NCBI GenBank assembly: GCA_905221605.1 | Contig: CAJNDS010002096.1 | Coordinates: 186,001 to 250,000 of the forward strand | DNA: 64,000 nt | Direction: 5' to 3' | From: Symbiodinium natans | Taxonomy: Eukaryota > Sar > Dinophyceae > Suessiales > Symbiodiniaceae | Part shown: positions 52,939 to 63,600 of the stretch, piece after piece | How positions within the stretch are numbered: the stretch's first letter is position 1 | Layout of the letters: each line of letters starts with the position of its first letter | Notes under the pieces: model-generated | Databases searched by the model: none | What the model saw: only the letters and a program-made list of their open reading frames with translations | What the model was told of the DNA's origin: nothing | Translations under genes and position numbers: made by a program

Positions 52939-54503
52939 GGTTGTTTGTGGAGGCAAACCGCCGTGAAACGGCCAGGGCGCCCCATCCCAGCTCACTCGTA
53001 CCTTAAGGGACCTGGTGGGCATTCATTTTCTTTGCATCTGAATTTGTGGGGCGGAGGGAGGGGTTCTGCAAGAAGACAGGCAGACAGCAAGACAGACAGC
53101 AGAGAAGAAACATACAGCAGGAGGAGGAGGAGGAGGGGAAGAAGGAGGGGAGGCAGGAAAGAAATACAGACAGTAAGACAGCAATATGAAAGAATCCGCA
53201 CGAAAGAAGAAAGTCAATCGAGTTGACAAAAGCAGCCGGCCCCCTGGCATTTTTTCGCCTTGCAAAGCTTGCTATGCAGGCCCACAAAAGGATGCATCCT
53301 TTCCAATCCCGTCACACGAGCATTGTCCTTGCAAATGGGGGACGGGAGGGGTGGCTGCGCCCACTACCGACCCCCCCCCTGCAATCAAAGATCATGTGCG
53401 CCTGTTCCAAACCCGTCGTACGAGCATTGTGTTTGTAAATGGGGGGTGGGAGGCTGTACAGGCTGGGCTGCTCCCCTGTCCACCCTTACAACTCCTCTGC
53501 ACCACCACCACCCCTCACCTTGATTCGCCTTCGTTTTTGTGGAGCTTTCCTTTGGTGATTACCTGCGAACCAGGTGGCGCGGCAGGCTCTGGCCCAGGAC
53601 CCTTGAGAATGAAATTGATTAGCAGCATGCCACTTGCAGAGCTGTCTGTGTGAAATGTTCATTCACGACATTTCCTGTGGAGTGTTCGTTGATGGTATCG
53701 CCAGTATAAGTTTCATTGTTATTATCATCGTTTCACAAGGTGCAAAGGTCGCTTGCCAAAGTCAAAGGAGCCGCAGTGCCTGTTTTGTGTATGCTGCTAT
53801 CTGCTTCCCCTTTGCCCAGAGTTTGGTCACGGCAAGGGCACGTAAGGGCAGTACTCTAAAGCTCTAAAGCTGGAATGGATAGCATAAACTTTGTTTGTAG
53901 AAGCAGACGTTTACAATTTTTGCAAGTGCAGAAGTATACCTTCTGAGCTAGAATCCTTACGACTCGGCGAAAGCATGATCCACATGGCATCTGAAGAGGG
54001 TTCAAGCAGATGAGCGATCCACGGCACACGTCAAGGTCCTCGCCTGTAGAACAGGCAGATCCAACATGCTGCGACGCAGATGTAAGTCCCGACTTTCGTA
54101 TGAGAGATGACGCCGAACAAGCTTCCAAAGAGTGCTAGAAGTCTGCCGAAAAACAGAAAGACCGGAAATTAGGCGAGGAGGCCCAAATTCGTTGGCCAGA
54201 TTTCGTCGTGACATGCCATGGGAAACACCTTGCTGACCAGCCAGAAGGCCCTGATGGAAATGGCTTTTGTCAGCCTGATGCTATGTACTGGCAGATAGCA
54301 TGTGGCCATACAGATCGTGCACATTTGCAGTCGGTGCCTTGAGCTTGTGAAGACCCCCTTTGTCATTGGCCTGAGCATATGTGCAAGTCGCTTGCAAGTC
54401 GCTTAGGCAGAACTTGCTGTGTGACAGACTTTCTCAACCGACGGCAGAGGCAGGTGTCTGTGATTCCATTTGTTTAGTCGGACCATGTTTTGTACTGTGC
54501 CAG
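52939..54503. other. mostly repeats and low-complexity sequence
   Basis: 53070-53190 is a purine-rich AGACAG/GAGGAGGAGG stretch. 53300-53460 holds a two-copy direct repeat. 53651-53720 has a short hydrophobic frame. No exon is well supported. Confidence 0.4.
53304..53455. repeat. two-copy direct repeat, period about 104 bases
   Basis: CCAATCCCGTCACACGAGCA followed by TTGTCCTTGCAAATGGGGG (from 53304) recurs as CCAAACCCGTCGTACGAGCA followed by TTGTGTTTGTAAATGGGGG (from 53408). Confidence 0.75.
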
Positions 54504-54716
54504 ATGGTGGATGCTTTGCTGTTCTTGCAAGAGCATACGGACGAGCTAGTGCGACTTGGACCCGCTATTCTTCCAGATTCCAGGTGTCGCTTGAGTGATT
54601 TGGGACGACTTGGAACAGACCGTTCTGAACTGTTGGAGTAGCTTGAGAAGATGGACCTTTCCTTCATCACTGCACAGCAGCTGCAGGAGATGGGGTGCTG
54701 CATGGTGCTGCGGTAG
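54504..54716 (+). CDS. helical exon with an internal in-frame TAG
   Basis: ATG 54504 follows CTGTGCCAG. The frame reads VDALLFLQEHTDELVRLGPA and LSDLGRLGTDRSELLE up to TAG 54639-54641, then continues in the same frame LEKMDLSFITAQQLQEMG to TAG 54714-54716. Both halves look coding. TAG 54639 may be the true end, or an interruption within a longer helical exon. Confidence 0.5.
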
Positions 54717-54870
54717 TCTTGAGTCGTGAGTGCATCTTTTCTCCTTCTGAGGCTGTTTGGAAAGTCACTGCTTCGGCCGGAACCAGGATCAAGGCCAGAC
54801 TGCGACATGACATGGTGCTCCCCTGTCGAAGTATATGTTGACATGATCACTTCCTTATCCGAGGCCGTCG

Positions 54871-55083
54871 GTGGAGTTGGTGGCTAGCTGCTGCTGTACA
54901 CTTTTTGAGTACGCCACCTCTTTCAAACTTGAAGCCCGGCTTGCACGTGCACAGCCCCATGCAACAAGGTATCACTCTGCACGACGCGAGGGAGAGGAGG
55001 CCACCAGGGGCGGGACACTGATGCCTTTCCCTTGTCATTCTTGGTGGTCCAATTCCGTGGAACAATGTCAAACAGCTTCTTGA
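54871..55083 (+). CDS. candidate exon, unknown protein
   Basis: The frame reads FEYATSFKLEARLARAQPHA and then RREGEEATRGGT. The first 50 codons are protein-like; the end probably runs into intron. Confidence 0.38.
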   Translation: MELVASCCCTLFEYATSFKLEARLARAQPHATRYHSARREGEEATRGGTLMPFPCHSWWSNSVEQCQTAS

Positions 55084-55379
55084 GTCTTGGTGCGTGCCTC
55101 CGGCAGGGACAAGGCGTCTTAGCTGCGTTTGCAGGCCATCTCAGCATACTTCGCTCTGACATGACAGTTCCATGAAGTGAAGTATGGTAAGGTAGTGTCA
55201 TCAAACCGTTTTCGGAATGTTTATTTACTGTAGGATTGGTACTGCAGACACGGCAATGCGTAGACGGCGTAGATTTTTAAGTCATGCGATGCTCTGGTAC
55301 TGTGAGCATGCGCAGGTGTTCTCGAGCAGCCTCAGCAGTTCCTGCAGGTGAGCCAATGTGCCATATCGTGCCATTGCTT

Positions 55380-55627
55380 CGATTTGCTTCGATTCACGGA
55401 AGGGGAAGCACTCGAAGCACGGTCTTTTTGGCTGCAAATTGGGACAAGCACTCGACCAACTATTTTGCTGTGCAGGACTTGATGTCAATGCGAGCGCAGG
55501 CCCTGCCCAAGGCTCACTTCCAAGGTTTAGTAGGTTTGGTTATGGGCTCTCACAGAGTCTCCCGCCACATTTGACCGAAGGAGAAGATCACACAAGTGGA
55601 GTTCCTTCTTCAAGAGGCTGCGTCTGA
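55380..55627 (+). CDS. candidate exon, unknown protein
   Basis: After GTGCAG (55474) two frames are plausible: DLMSMRAQALPKAHFQ (to a possible GTTTAG donor) and NASAGPAQGSLPRFSRFGYG (to TGA 55625-55627). Confidence 0.33.
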
Positions 55628-55973
55628 CGCCCGCTACATTGCGTATGGCTGTGCACTTTATTTGCGGTTGATTGGTCTCCTGAGTACCATAGGCATGGGA
55701 GGTTCTGAAACATTAGACATTCTTCTGTACGGTGTCTGCATCGCTTTCTATTGTATGTTTCTATGGACTGCGAGGCAGCTGGTTTGGACTGTGCTGACTG
55801 CCTACTTCATTGCATGTAGCAGGTGGACATTCAAGCCGCCACCCTTGGTTCAGACGAGGCCCAAACTGGTTGAATTCGGGAAGTGGTCGCCCGGCAGCCG
55901 AATGCCAAATGAAAATTCAAGCATCATCCACAACTGGCAAGTGAGTTTACAATGCCTACAGCACCAGCACTAG
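55596..55973 (+). CDS. possible membrane protein exon
   Basis: 125 codons with two hydrophobic helices, AYGCALYLRLIGLLSTIGMG and ILLYGVCIAFYCMFLWTARQ/LVWTVLTAYFIA, followed by a Pro-rich hydrophilic tail. This would be a small two- or three-pass membrane segment. The boundaries of the exon and alternative frames after 55823 are unresolved. Confidence 0.4.
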   Translation: MEFLLQEAASDARYIAYGCALYLRLIGLLSTIGMGGSETLDILLYGVCIAFYCMFLWTARQLVWTVLTAYFIACSRWTFKPPPLVQTRPKLVEFGKWSPGSRMPNENSSIIHNWQVSLQCLQHQH

Positions 55974-56026
55974 CGCCATCGTGCTTGGTGGCCTTCATTG
56001 AGTTGTGAGAAGGTTTCGCTCCTTGG

Positions 56027-56242
56027 ATGTGGCGGAAGATTCAAGATGCAAGAAGTATCTGTCTTCCCTTTGTTGCAGATGTTTGCAGGTGCTGGAGAAA
56101 GTCGCGGCATTTGTCAAGGCCAGGGGCTTGTCGGAGAGAAGTGCAGGCTAGTGAAGTCTTCGGAAACCCGATGCCAGGCCGCTGTGGACTGCGCAAAGGC
56201 ACAGACAAAGCTGCAAAGCCCCTAAGCTTGAGTCGTGAATGA
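56027..56242 (+). CDS. candidate terminal exon, unknown protein
   Basis: Three frames are partly open. The best late part reads VQASEVFGNPMPGRCGLRKG and then TDKAAKPLSLSRE to TGA. A second frame after GTTTGCAG (56090) reads VLEKVAAFVKARGLSERSAG to TAG. Confidence 0.36.
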   Translation: MWRKIQDARSICLPFVADVCRCWRKSRHLSRPGACRREVQASEVFGNPMPGRCGLRKGTDKAAKPLSLSRE

Positions 56243-56917
56243 TGCGAATGGAAACGGTTGTGATTCCAAGCCGCACTGCCGTGAATGGCACCAAGTGGAA
56301 GGAGTTGGTCAAAGGGAGGCTGGTAGGACTCGGGAGGAATCAGCATAAGGCAGCAAGCCGCTTCCAAAAGCCGAGGCAAAAGCATCGTCAAACATCTCCA
56401 AGCATCTCCAAGCTGTGGCATCTTGTGCCTTTGTTGCCCCGACCCTGCCCTACAACTTCTGAAAACTCTGAGTTTAGTCCAACACTGCAGACTCGACACT
56501 AGTGCAGATAACAGGGGATGCTTTCATGCTGTAGTTTGTCCCTCATTCCCTCAGTCTGCACGGGTGCCATTTACAATTGCTAGTGTGCGGCATACAATGT
56601 GTGAATGAGTGTGTGGTTCACGCACGTCAATAGCATGTCATAGTGACCTGCCTCAGATCTACTGTGAGATCCGAGAAGCTGCACATCTTGGTCAAATTGA
56701 TCGGCACCAGGCAAGCATTGTAGGCGAAGCTCACCGTACCATCCTGTACCGTGGTCCAATCCTGCGTAGCACCGACGTGTTCTCTGAGTCGAGTGTAACT
56801 GCCAGCAATCCTTAGCTGAACAACTCCGGCCTGTGACACTGGCATGTGCAAACTGCACAGTTGCAAGCTCCACCGTTGCTTCGACATGTCCGTGTCAGGC
56901 TGCCAAGCTTCTGGATA

Positions 56918-57203
56918 GCCCGGAAAGCGACCAGAGGTCAGTAGAGATGTGCGCTGTTGGAGCAAATCTGGAGAATGGAGTGCAGATGCAAGCGACACCT
57001 TGAAGGAGGATGATCTCTGCGATGCACACTGGACGACCCGATGGATCACCACCAGCAGGGTGTCTGACTTACGCTTCGTGGCTTTGCTTTCAGCATATGA
57101 ATATGATCGTGGTTATGGTATGCCTCGGTATGTCATGGTGGCATGTGGAATGTCAGGCACAAGGAACCCTGAACAAGACCTGAGCTTAGACAAAAGGTTT
57201 TAG
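56918..57203 (+). CDS. terminal exon, unknown protein
   Basis: Open from GGATAG to TAG 57201-57203, about 95 codons. It includes VRCWSKSGEWSADASDTLKE, DDLCDAHWTTRWITTSRVSD and YEYDRGYGMPRYVMVACGMS. Composition is strongly protein-like on this strand. Confidence 0.5.
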
Positions 57204-57478
57204 AGCAGGCGACGCTGCAAGTGACTGCAAGGCAGAGAGCTTCGTATTGTGCCGTGCCGTGTCGGAGCTATCAGGATTCTGACGCCTGCAAAGACAGTTG
57301 CTCCGACACTAATCGCAGACTTCTTTCCAGAGTCTGCGAAGGTGGAATACCCTTCGGCATGGGCATCTGTCGCACTGCCAGCGCTGGCAACAAAAGCCAC
57401 GTTATCTGCACGAGAGAGGTTACCAGCTTCTGCCGAGCACCGGGCAGGAACATATTTTGTGGCACCATCTGCAGCCGT

Positions 57479-57532
<54 letters not shown>

Positions 57533-57617
57533 TGCTGCTTTTGCTGCTGGCACTGCTCCTGTTGATGTTGTTGGATTCAGCATGGCTGACAGGCAGGTGG
57601 AGTGTCCCGGCGGCTAA
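57200..57617. CDS. alanine-rich frame on both strands, real strand unresolved
   Basis: The + frame 57249-57617 reads PAKTVAPTLIADFFPESAKV, then a run of about 16 Ala, then VDVVGFSMADRQVECPGG. The minus frame (ATG at 57583, stop near 57200) reads MLNPTTSTGAVPAAKAAKAA, the Ala run, then DNVAFVASAGSATDAHAEGY and ISVGATVFAGVRILIAP. Both are credible because the Ala codon GCN pairs with itself in this phase. Confidence 0.38.
57483..57532. repeat. CTG/CAG trinucleotide repeat
   Basis: About 16 uninterrupted GCT/CTG units, followed by TTTTGCTGC interruptions. It is translated as alanine in the two competing frames. Confidence 0.95.
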
Positions 57618-57903
57618 AGGTTGCCATGTAGGACGCAGACCTTTATCGCAACACGAGATTCAGTTAACTGCTGGGTCCGGGTTCCCGGGGGTTCGAAGCA
57701 GATGTCAGGAGCCTTTGCCAAAATTTGGTCAGGTACAGTAAACATAGGCGCCATCCACCCCCGAGCTGCTTTGGCTTACATGCAAGCTGCATCGGATCAC
57801 TTGAAAATCTACTTTCCATTTATGGCAAAAGCATTAACCTGAAAAGGACTGTGCCAAAGCGAAGTTTTCATTCTTCCTGTGCAATCTTGCGTCTTGGCAT
57901 GGC

Positions 57904-58400
57904 ATGGCTGTCCCCGCTGAGCAGGCCGTGTTTTGCCTGGAAATGTTGTCGGATTTGTTCGGTCGTGTCGTGCCCGAGAGCAACTGCGCCAGTGCTTCGT
58001 GCAAGCTTCCAACATGCCGCCTTGACTGGAAGCTACTTCTGGACGCTTTTGGAATGCTCGTTCTTCCAGGACATCCCTTCAGCGAGTGCTTCCATGCTTG
58101 TAGTTCAAACTCCGACGTCCTCGACCTTTGTCAGTCTGTGCAAATACAGTTTAGCTGGTTCTTGGGCACACAAGGCATGCGTTGCTGCATGTCGTGAACA
58201 TCAGCATGTGCTGAGTGTGCAAGTTACTTGTCATCCCTGTAGACCTGGTGTGACCGGTAGTTGGAGACAGAGGCATCGTGCACGGCAGGCAGCTATGTGC
58301 TCGCCTGGTACGGCCGCGAGCAAATCTCCAGGCAGTGCTGTCAGAACTCCCAGATTGCAGGGCGAGGCACCGTGCTCACGAAGTGGAATTTTCTGGTGCA
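57904..58400 (+). CDS. two exon candidates, unknown protein
   Basis: ATG 57904 opens MAVPAEQAVFCLEMLSDLFG, then SCKLPTCRLDWKLLLDAFGM and a Cys/Ser-rich end (to about 58150). The second exon (about 58288-58400) follows CACGGCAG and reads GSYVLAWYGREQISRQCCQN and GRGTVLTKWNFLVQ, ending at GTTAGC. For the second exon another frame (GRQLCARLVRPRANLQAVLS) is also good. The 290-codon frame 57725-58597 covering the area is longer but has poorer composition. Confidence 0.42.
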
Positions 58401-58974
58401 GGTTAGCACTTTGCCCACGACCGGCTCTGGCCGGGACCTCGTCCCCAGCTCCCCAGCACAGATGCCGCGGTGAGCTGGTCCGATCCAGTGGCAGTTTGCA
58501 AGCCATTTCCGCGCATTTTCCATGTTTCGTCATCCCTTACGAGATCGCGTCTGGAGGGCACACTCCGGGCCTTGTCATGTTGAATTGTCGAGTCTAGCTT
58601 TGTACCGTCTGGACGGAGGTCTCATGACTGCATCTTACACCCAGTCTCGATCAAATCCGACACCTGGTGGACCTTTCGTGCAGGCGGGGCATTGGCCTGC
58701 TACAGCTCAATGCCGGAACCGAGTCTAACCAGGGAGGTTGTTCCTTACGCTAGCTGTAGGTATTCTGGACGTTGGTTGACAGAGAAGCAAGACTTTCGTC
58801 TAATGGGCTGTGCACAGGGTGATGACGTGCGTTTTTACCTCTATATGACGATCTGACAGACAGACTGAGTGGCAATTGCAGGTGAGATGCTTCGGAGGCC
58901 CCAGGCGAGATGGTGAAAAGGCCACCATGCAGACGGTGTGCTGATGATTGCTGATGTGCTAATTGGAAACAGTG

Positions 58975-59423
58975 ATGTTGTACGGTAGTATGATGACTGC
59001 GGCAGGCTACCATGCAGTCAACCTTTGCACCGCCACTGCCTCAGTGCCCGAGTTTGGGATCGAGATCGTGCAAATAGTTCTGTGCTGCTCCAGAGCTCTG
59101 GAGCTTCAGGTATCCTATGGTCCCATATGGAGTCAAGCGCAGTTCAGCCTACAGGGCTTCAGCCCAAGTTGCTGGACCGACGCCCCCGCTTTGCACCCTC
59201 GCAACATCGCCAGGAATCCAAGATGGCTGCTCGCAAAGCTGCGGAGCGGGCTCGGCGAGCTCAGGAGGAAGAGTGGGGGTGTTCCTCTGGTTGCCTTGCG
59301 TAGCACAGCATCTGCTTCAAGGAGAAGGGCATGATCCTAGACCCGAAGAAGCAGCTGCGGATGGAAATTAAACGTGCCCTTGCTTCAAGACCATGCTTTA
59401 GTTCCTGCAGTGTGGTTAGCTAG
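58975..59423 (+). CDS. three-exon gene with Ala/Arg/Glu helix
   Basis: Exon 1, 58975-59109 (45 codons from ATG), ends at donor GTATCC and reads MLYGSMMTAAGYHAVNLCTA and EFGIEIVQIVLCCSRALELQ. Exon 2, about 59155-59278, follows CTACAG. In its best frame it reads QPKLLDRRPRFAPSQHRQES and then KMAARKAAERARRAQEEEWG, a clear charged helix. Exon 3, about 59309-59423, reads FKEKGMILDPKKQLRMEIKR, stop TAG. The phase of the exon 1-2 join does not fit the chosen frame, so one boundary is off. Confidence 0.5.
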
Positions 59424-59559
59424 GCCAGAAACAGCTTGGCTTGTCTCTAAGGAAATTCAGGCATCGGATGGTACCGAGCAGCTCAAATCATCAAGCCACC
59501 TGCTTGCACCACTCACCTCGACTTCTGAAGATCGTTCTGCCGAAGCCCATATGCCTTGA
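59374..59559 (+). CDS. terminal exon, unknown protein
   Basis: The open frame reads VPAVWLARPETAWLVSKEIQ and then ASDGTEQLKSSSHLLAPLTS, Ser/Glu-rich to TGA. It overlaps the end of the previous exon in another frame, so the true start is probably after CTAAG at about 59449. Confidence 0.42.
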   Translation: MPLLQDHALVPAVWLARPETAWLVSKEIQASDGTEQLKSSSHLLAPLTSTSEDRSAEAHMP

Positions 59560-59692
59560 CTGACACTATTGCTTCTGGCATGTTCATTTGCTACCATGTG
59601 CCGCTACAGCCTGTCCACATGCTAAAGTGTTCGATTTCTACTCTCCGGCCTAATCCAAAGATTGCAGCCGTTGTGAATGGTCATTGCAGTGA

Positions 59693-60088
59693 ATGAATCA
59701 AAGGCATCTGGAAATGCATGAGCGTGGCAAGGGGCCGCCAATGGACCAGGCCGGTACATTGCAGACAATTGCTGCAAAGTTTCCCCTTTCTCTAGCTGAG
59801 GCCATGCGCGACAGGATAACGGACATTGCCAGAGTGGTGAGGTGCCGTGAGCTTTAATGCGGGATGGCACGTGTGCTTCTGCCTTGGGCTGCTGAGGATG
59901 GGCAGATGACTGCTTCTCCCTTCTTTGCCTTCTTTGGAGTCACCCTGAATGGCAAAGTCGACTCAGGCTTGCTTTACTGCGCGGCTCAAGCCCGTCAGTG
60001 TCAAATCATGGTCACATGGATCGAGTTTCACAGAGCCAGAATCGGTATCGCACTTCAAAGACTGGCTGAAAACCTGTCGATGCTGTGA
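59693..60088 (+). CDS. two exons, unknown protein
   Basis: 59693-59836 has an ATG, ends at donor GTGAGG and reads MNQRHLEMHERGKGPPMDQA and then AAKFPLSLAEAMRDRITDIA. The second frame to TGA 60086-60088 reads GKVDSGLLYCAAQARQCQIM and VTWIEFHRARIGIALQRLAE. Splice-consistent and protein-like, with no named domain. Confidence 0.52.
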
Positions 60089-60603
60089 GTACACAGCCTC
60101 GATCTGATCTGCAAGAGCTCTGCGAGACTGTCTTCATCCGCTGAGCGGTCTGCGCGTGTCGTGCTGGGCTGCTAGGGTGAATGAGGAATGACTCAATTGT
60201 CAAGAGTTCAATAGATTTCGGCATTGTGACGCCAACATCTCTGTATACATTCAGAGTACACTGCTGCGCCCGTTGCAAGCCGTCAGAAAGCACCAGTGCT
60301 AGGCAAAATGCTTGTTCGCCAAGCAGGCCAAGCAAACTAGGCTGAACAAAGCTGCCTTGGCAAGCCTTGACGCTTCCAATTTATTCATACGCTCTTTACG
60401 TCGCAAGCTAGGACTTAGGTCCCTTCTTTCGCATTGCGCAGTGCCAACGATGGCTCCAGGCAAACCGGCAATTCCAGTTCAGCGGCCAAGAACCCCAGGA
60501 GCTTTCCGATGAAATTCAACCGGTTCAGGCTTCTGGGCGACGGACTGAATGAGGGAGCGTTCAATGGCAGCCTGGGTGTGGCTGATTGAGCCTGGTTGGA
60601 GCC

Positions 60604-63600
60604 ATGTCAAGTCCGGGAAGTGCCAGAAGCGTGCGGCAAACCGACTTGGAGCGCGCTGTCGATGCTGTCCGATCAGCGCTTTCGTCGGGTGTTGCCCAAA
60701 TCCATGGCCAAGTGGTTGACAATGCAGAGAGCCTTTACCGTGCCCTTGATAGTGATGGCAGAGGCATGCTGGAGCGAGAAGAAATACTTGCAGGCTTGAC
60801 GGAATTGGATTTGGGATTAGAGGATGAGCTCACGCAATTTGTCGAATCCATGGAGGTGAACGCAGAGCAATGTATCGAAGTGGGTGCATTTTTGCAGGCC
60901 ATGAATCTCGACACGGCCCAGAAGACCCCCAATCCGCTGTTCCAGCACCCGCGCAAGGCACGCATGTCATGCAACCGAAACAGTAGTCGGAATGTAGAGG
61001 CTTTGTCGGAAGATCGTTTTGACATATCCGGTGTGCAGGCAATATCATGCAACAGTTTATAGTTTGGGTGGCAGGGCAACAGTCTCAGATCAGTTTGCCC
61101 TGCAGGACGAGCTCAGGGCTGTCGTGGTGGCTATGAATGACAAGCTGAAGCAAGGCATAACAGTCTCTGGCTCCAAGGTCAAGGATGGCAAGGGCTTCTT
61201 CAAGGCACTTGACACGGACAACAGTGGCTCTCTCACCAAGGCAGAGCTTTCAAAGGGTCTAAAGAGGTTGAAGATGCCAATTTCCGAGAAGCTGCTGGAC
61301 GATTTGGTGAGTGCTGGCGATGTGAACCGAAGCAGGCGCTTGGAGTCAAAAGAGTTCATAAGACTCTTGGATCCATCTTCATGGACAGACTCCGACAGAA
61401 GCGAGGAGGACGAGGATGCTCAACGTGAGAAGATCTTAAAAGAAGTCACTGGGAAGATCAAGTTCACCTTAAAGGCAGGAGGACGCACATTGTATGGCAA
61501 AAGGGTCACGGATGCTCGGACATTCTATGAGGCCGTGGACAGAAACTCAGCTAGGAATGCAAGGGGTTTTGAGACCTGCTTGTGGCTTCACACAATCACT
61601 ACGGCCTTGGAAGTAGTGAGTGTTGGTGTGGCAGCCGAGGAGACGGTAGTGGAGGGCTGGAGAAGGACGAGCTGTTCCTAGGCTTGCAAAGGCTCGGCGT
61701 GACCGTGCCAGAACATCAGATCCTGATGCTGATCAATGCGCTGGATGGCAGCTGGTCTGCGAATTAGTATGCAGAAGCCCGGAGACTAAAGGTGATGAAT
61801 ACGGCGAGCCCATCAGATCATATCCAGAAACGGGCTCCATGACTTTCTGAATCTCCGACTTTGATGGCTGTACGTCGCCTACCCCAGAACGGCCTCAACC
61901 GCTTTAAGCGTGACGTGATCAGAAGGGGCATGGTTGATGTGTCTCATATACATGTTCATAGTGCTTCTTCGACGTAATTGTGCTTTCTCTAGACATCTAG
62001 TGCTGTTACTCGGCTCTCCCTGAATAACCATCGTATCATACAGTGAAGATGTGAGAAGATGTTCGTGAGGGCATTTGTGAGGCAACAAGAGTGGGCTCGT
62101 CGAGCTGCCTGAATTGGTGCTGCTTTTTGACCCAAGCGCCGATCCCGAGCAGCTTAAGCAAGAGGAGGCAGAACGCAACTTGGCAGACCAGGGTTGCGTT
62201 ACTCTTACTAAGGCTTAAGCGCGCGCCTTAACTCAGCAACTCAGGTCTGTCCCGCTTAGAAGCAGAGCGGCAGGCTTCACTCCCGAGCGAAAGTGACATG
62301 CAAGCACAGTTCTCGGGCTGCATTCTCAGGGACAGCTTGTGCCCTTGTACTTCCTTTTTTCACTGCGCGTACACGGAGCTCTATGTTGAAGGGCAGGTCT
62401 AGCTCCAGCACTGATGCTAGGCAAAGCATGCACAATGTAAGTTAACATGTAGAGAGGCTTTGTGGAAAGCTTGCATGACCACTGAGGATGGCTGATGTTG
62501 TGTCGCAGATCACTGTGCAGATGCATACAGAGCAAACGCTGTTTGGAACGACTGTTAATGATGCCAGAAGTTTCTTCAATGCCCTCGATCATGATCGGAC
62601 AGGCACGCTGGACAGAGATGAGCTTAAACAAGGCCTGAAACGGCTTGGCGTGGCTGTGCCAAGCTATTTATTGGATCCCTTGTTGGTGAAAATGGACACC
62701 AACCGGAACGGGCTCATCGAGTTGAAGGAGGTGTTGCAGACCTTTCGTGTGTCTTCGGAGCCTTCGCAGCCTTCGCAGCCGTCGCAGCCTCTTGACGAGC
62801 AGAAGGTGAAGGAACTCCGCCGCAGGTCCATCGAGCTGGGTTTGACACTGCGAGAAGCCAACGCCGTCTCCCCCGAGGAGCTGCAGGAGCTTTTGGAAGG
62901 CGAAGGAACGCAAGGAACGCAAGGAACGCCATCCGAAGGCCCTGAAGGCACAGCGCAGAAGCTGAAGCGAGAGCTTCAAGAGAAGGAGCGCCTCCTCGAG
63001 GAGGCCCGCAAGGAGATTGAGCGCGAGAAGGCGCAGCGTGCAGCAGAGGCCCACCATGTAGCATCCACAAGAGACAAACCTATTCCTCGTTTTCAAAGCC
63101 TCATATCAGTCGGTTCTATGACGCATCTCAGCTTTGTCCTAAGATGGCGGAACGACAAGCGGCCAAAGCCCACGAGGAAGCCAAGGTTCGGCAAGGGATG
63201 GGTTCCTTGAGGCATCCCAGAGACATGCTAGGTCCGCTAGGTCCGCTAGGTTCTCGAAATCATCTGAACTGCACTGGGGAGAGAGAATCACGGGGCATTT
63301 GCTCAAGCTGTGTCAGTGTTGCATTCATGTTGCAGTCACGTTGGCATGTTGCCGTTCATGTTGGCAGTATGATTGTGTGTGTGTGTGTGGCTGTGTTGGT
63401 CTCTAGCTTGTTGGGCCGAAACCTTCAGGATCTTTTGTGGTCTCGCCTCTTTGGAGTAGTGACTGCGTCTTCGGGTGTTTGAAGTCTCCGTGGCGCGAGC
63501 ACCCGGAAGGCGAGAGAGGCACAAGCCGAGGAGCGCAACGCAGAGGCGTGTTGCACGTCGCGGAGATTGTAAAAATGTGTAAATTTTGGGTGCCACAGTT

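Noticed and set aside
53023-53287. Minus-strand hydrophobic frames over 53.0-53.29 kb as membrane proteins
   Set aside because: They come from a purine-rich + strand stretch giving Leu/Ser/Phe runs on the complement.
57725-58597. Longest uninterrupted ATG-type frame in the window (290 codons, +)
   Set aside because: Composition is Ser/Cys/Arg-rich and shadow-like, while other + frames within it (57904-58197, about 58288-58400) read as better protein and have splice signals.
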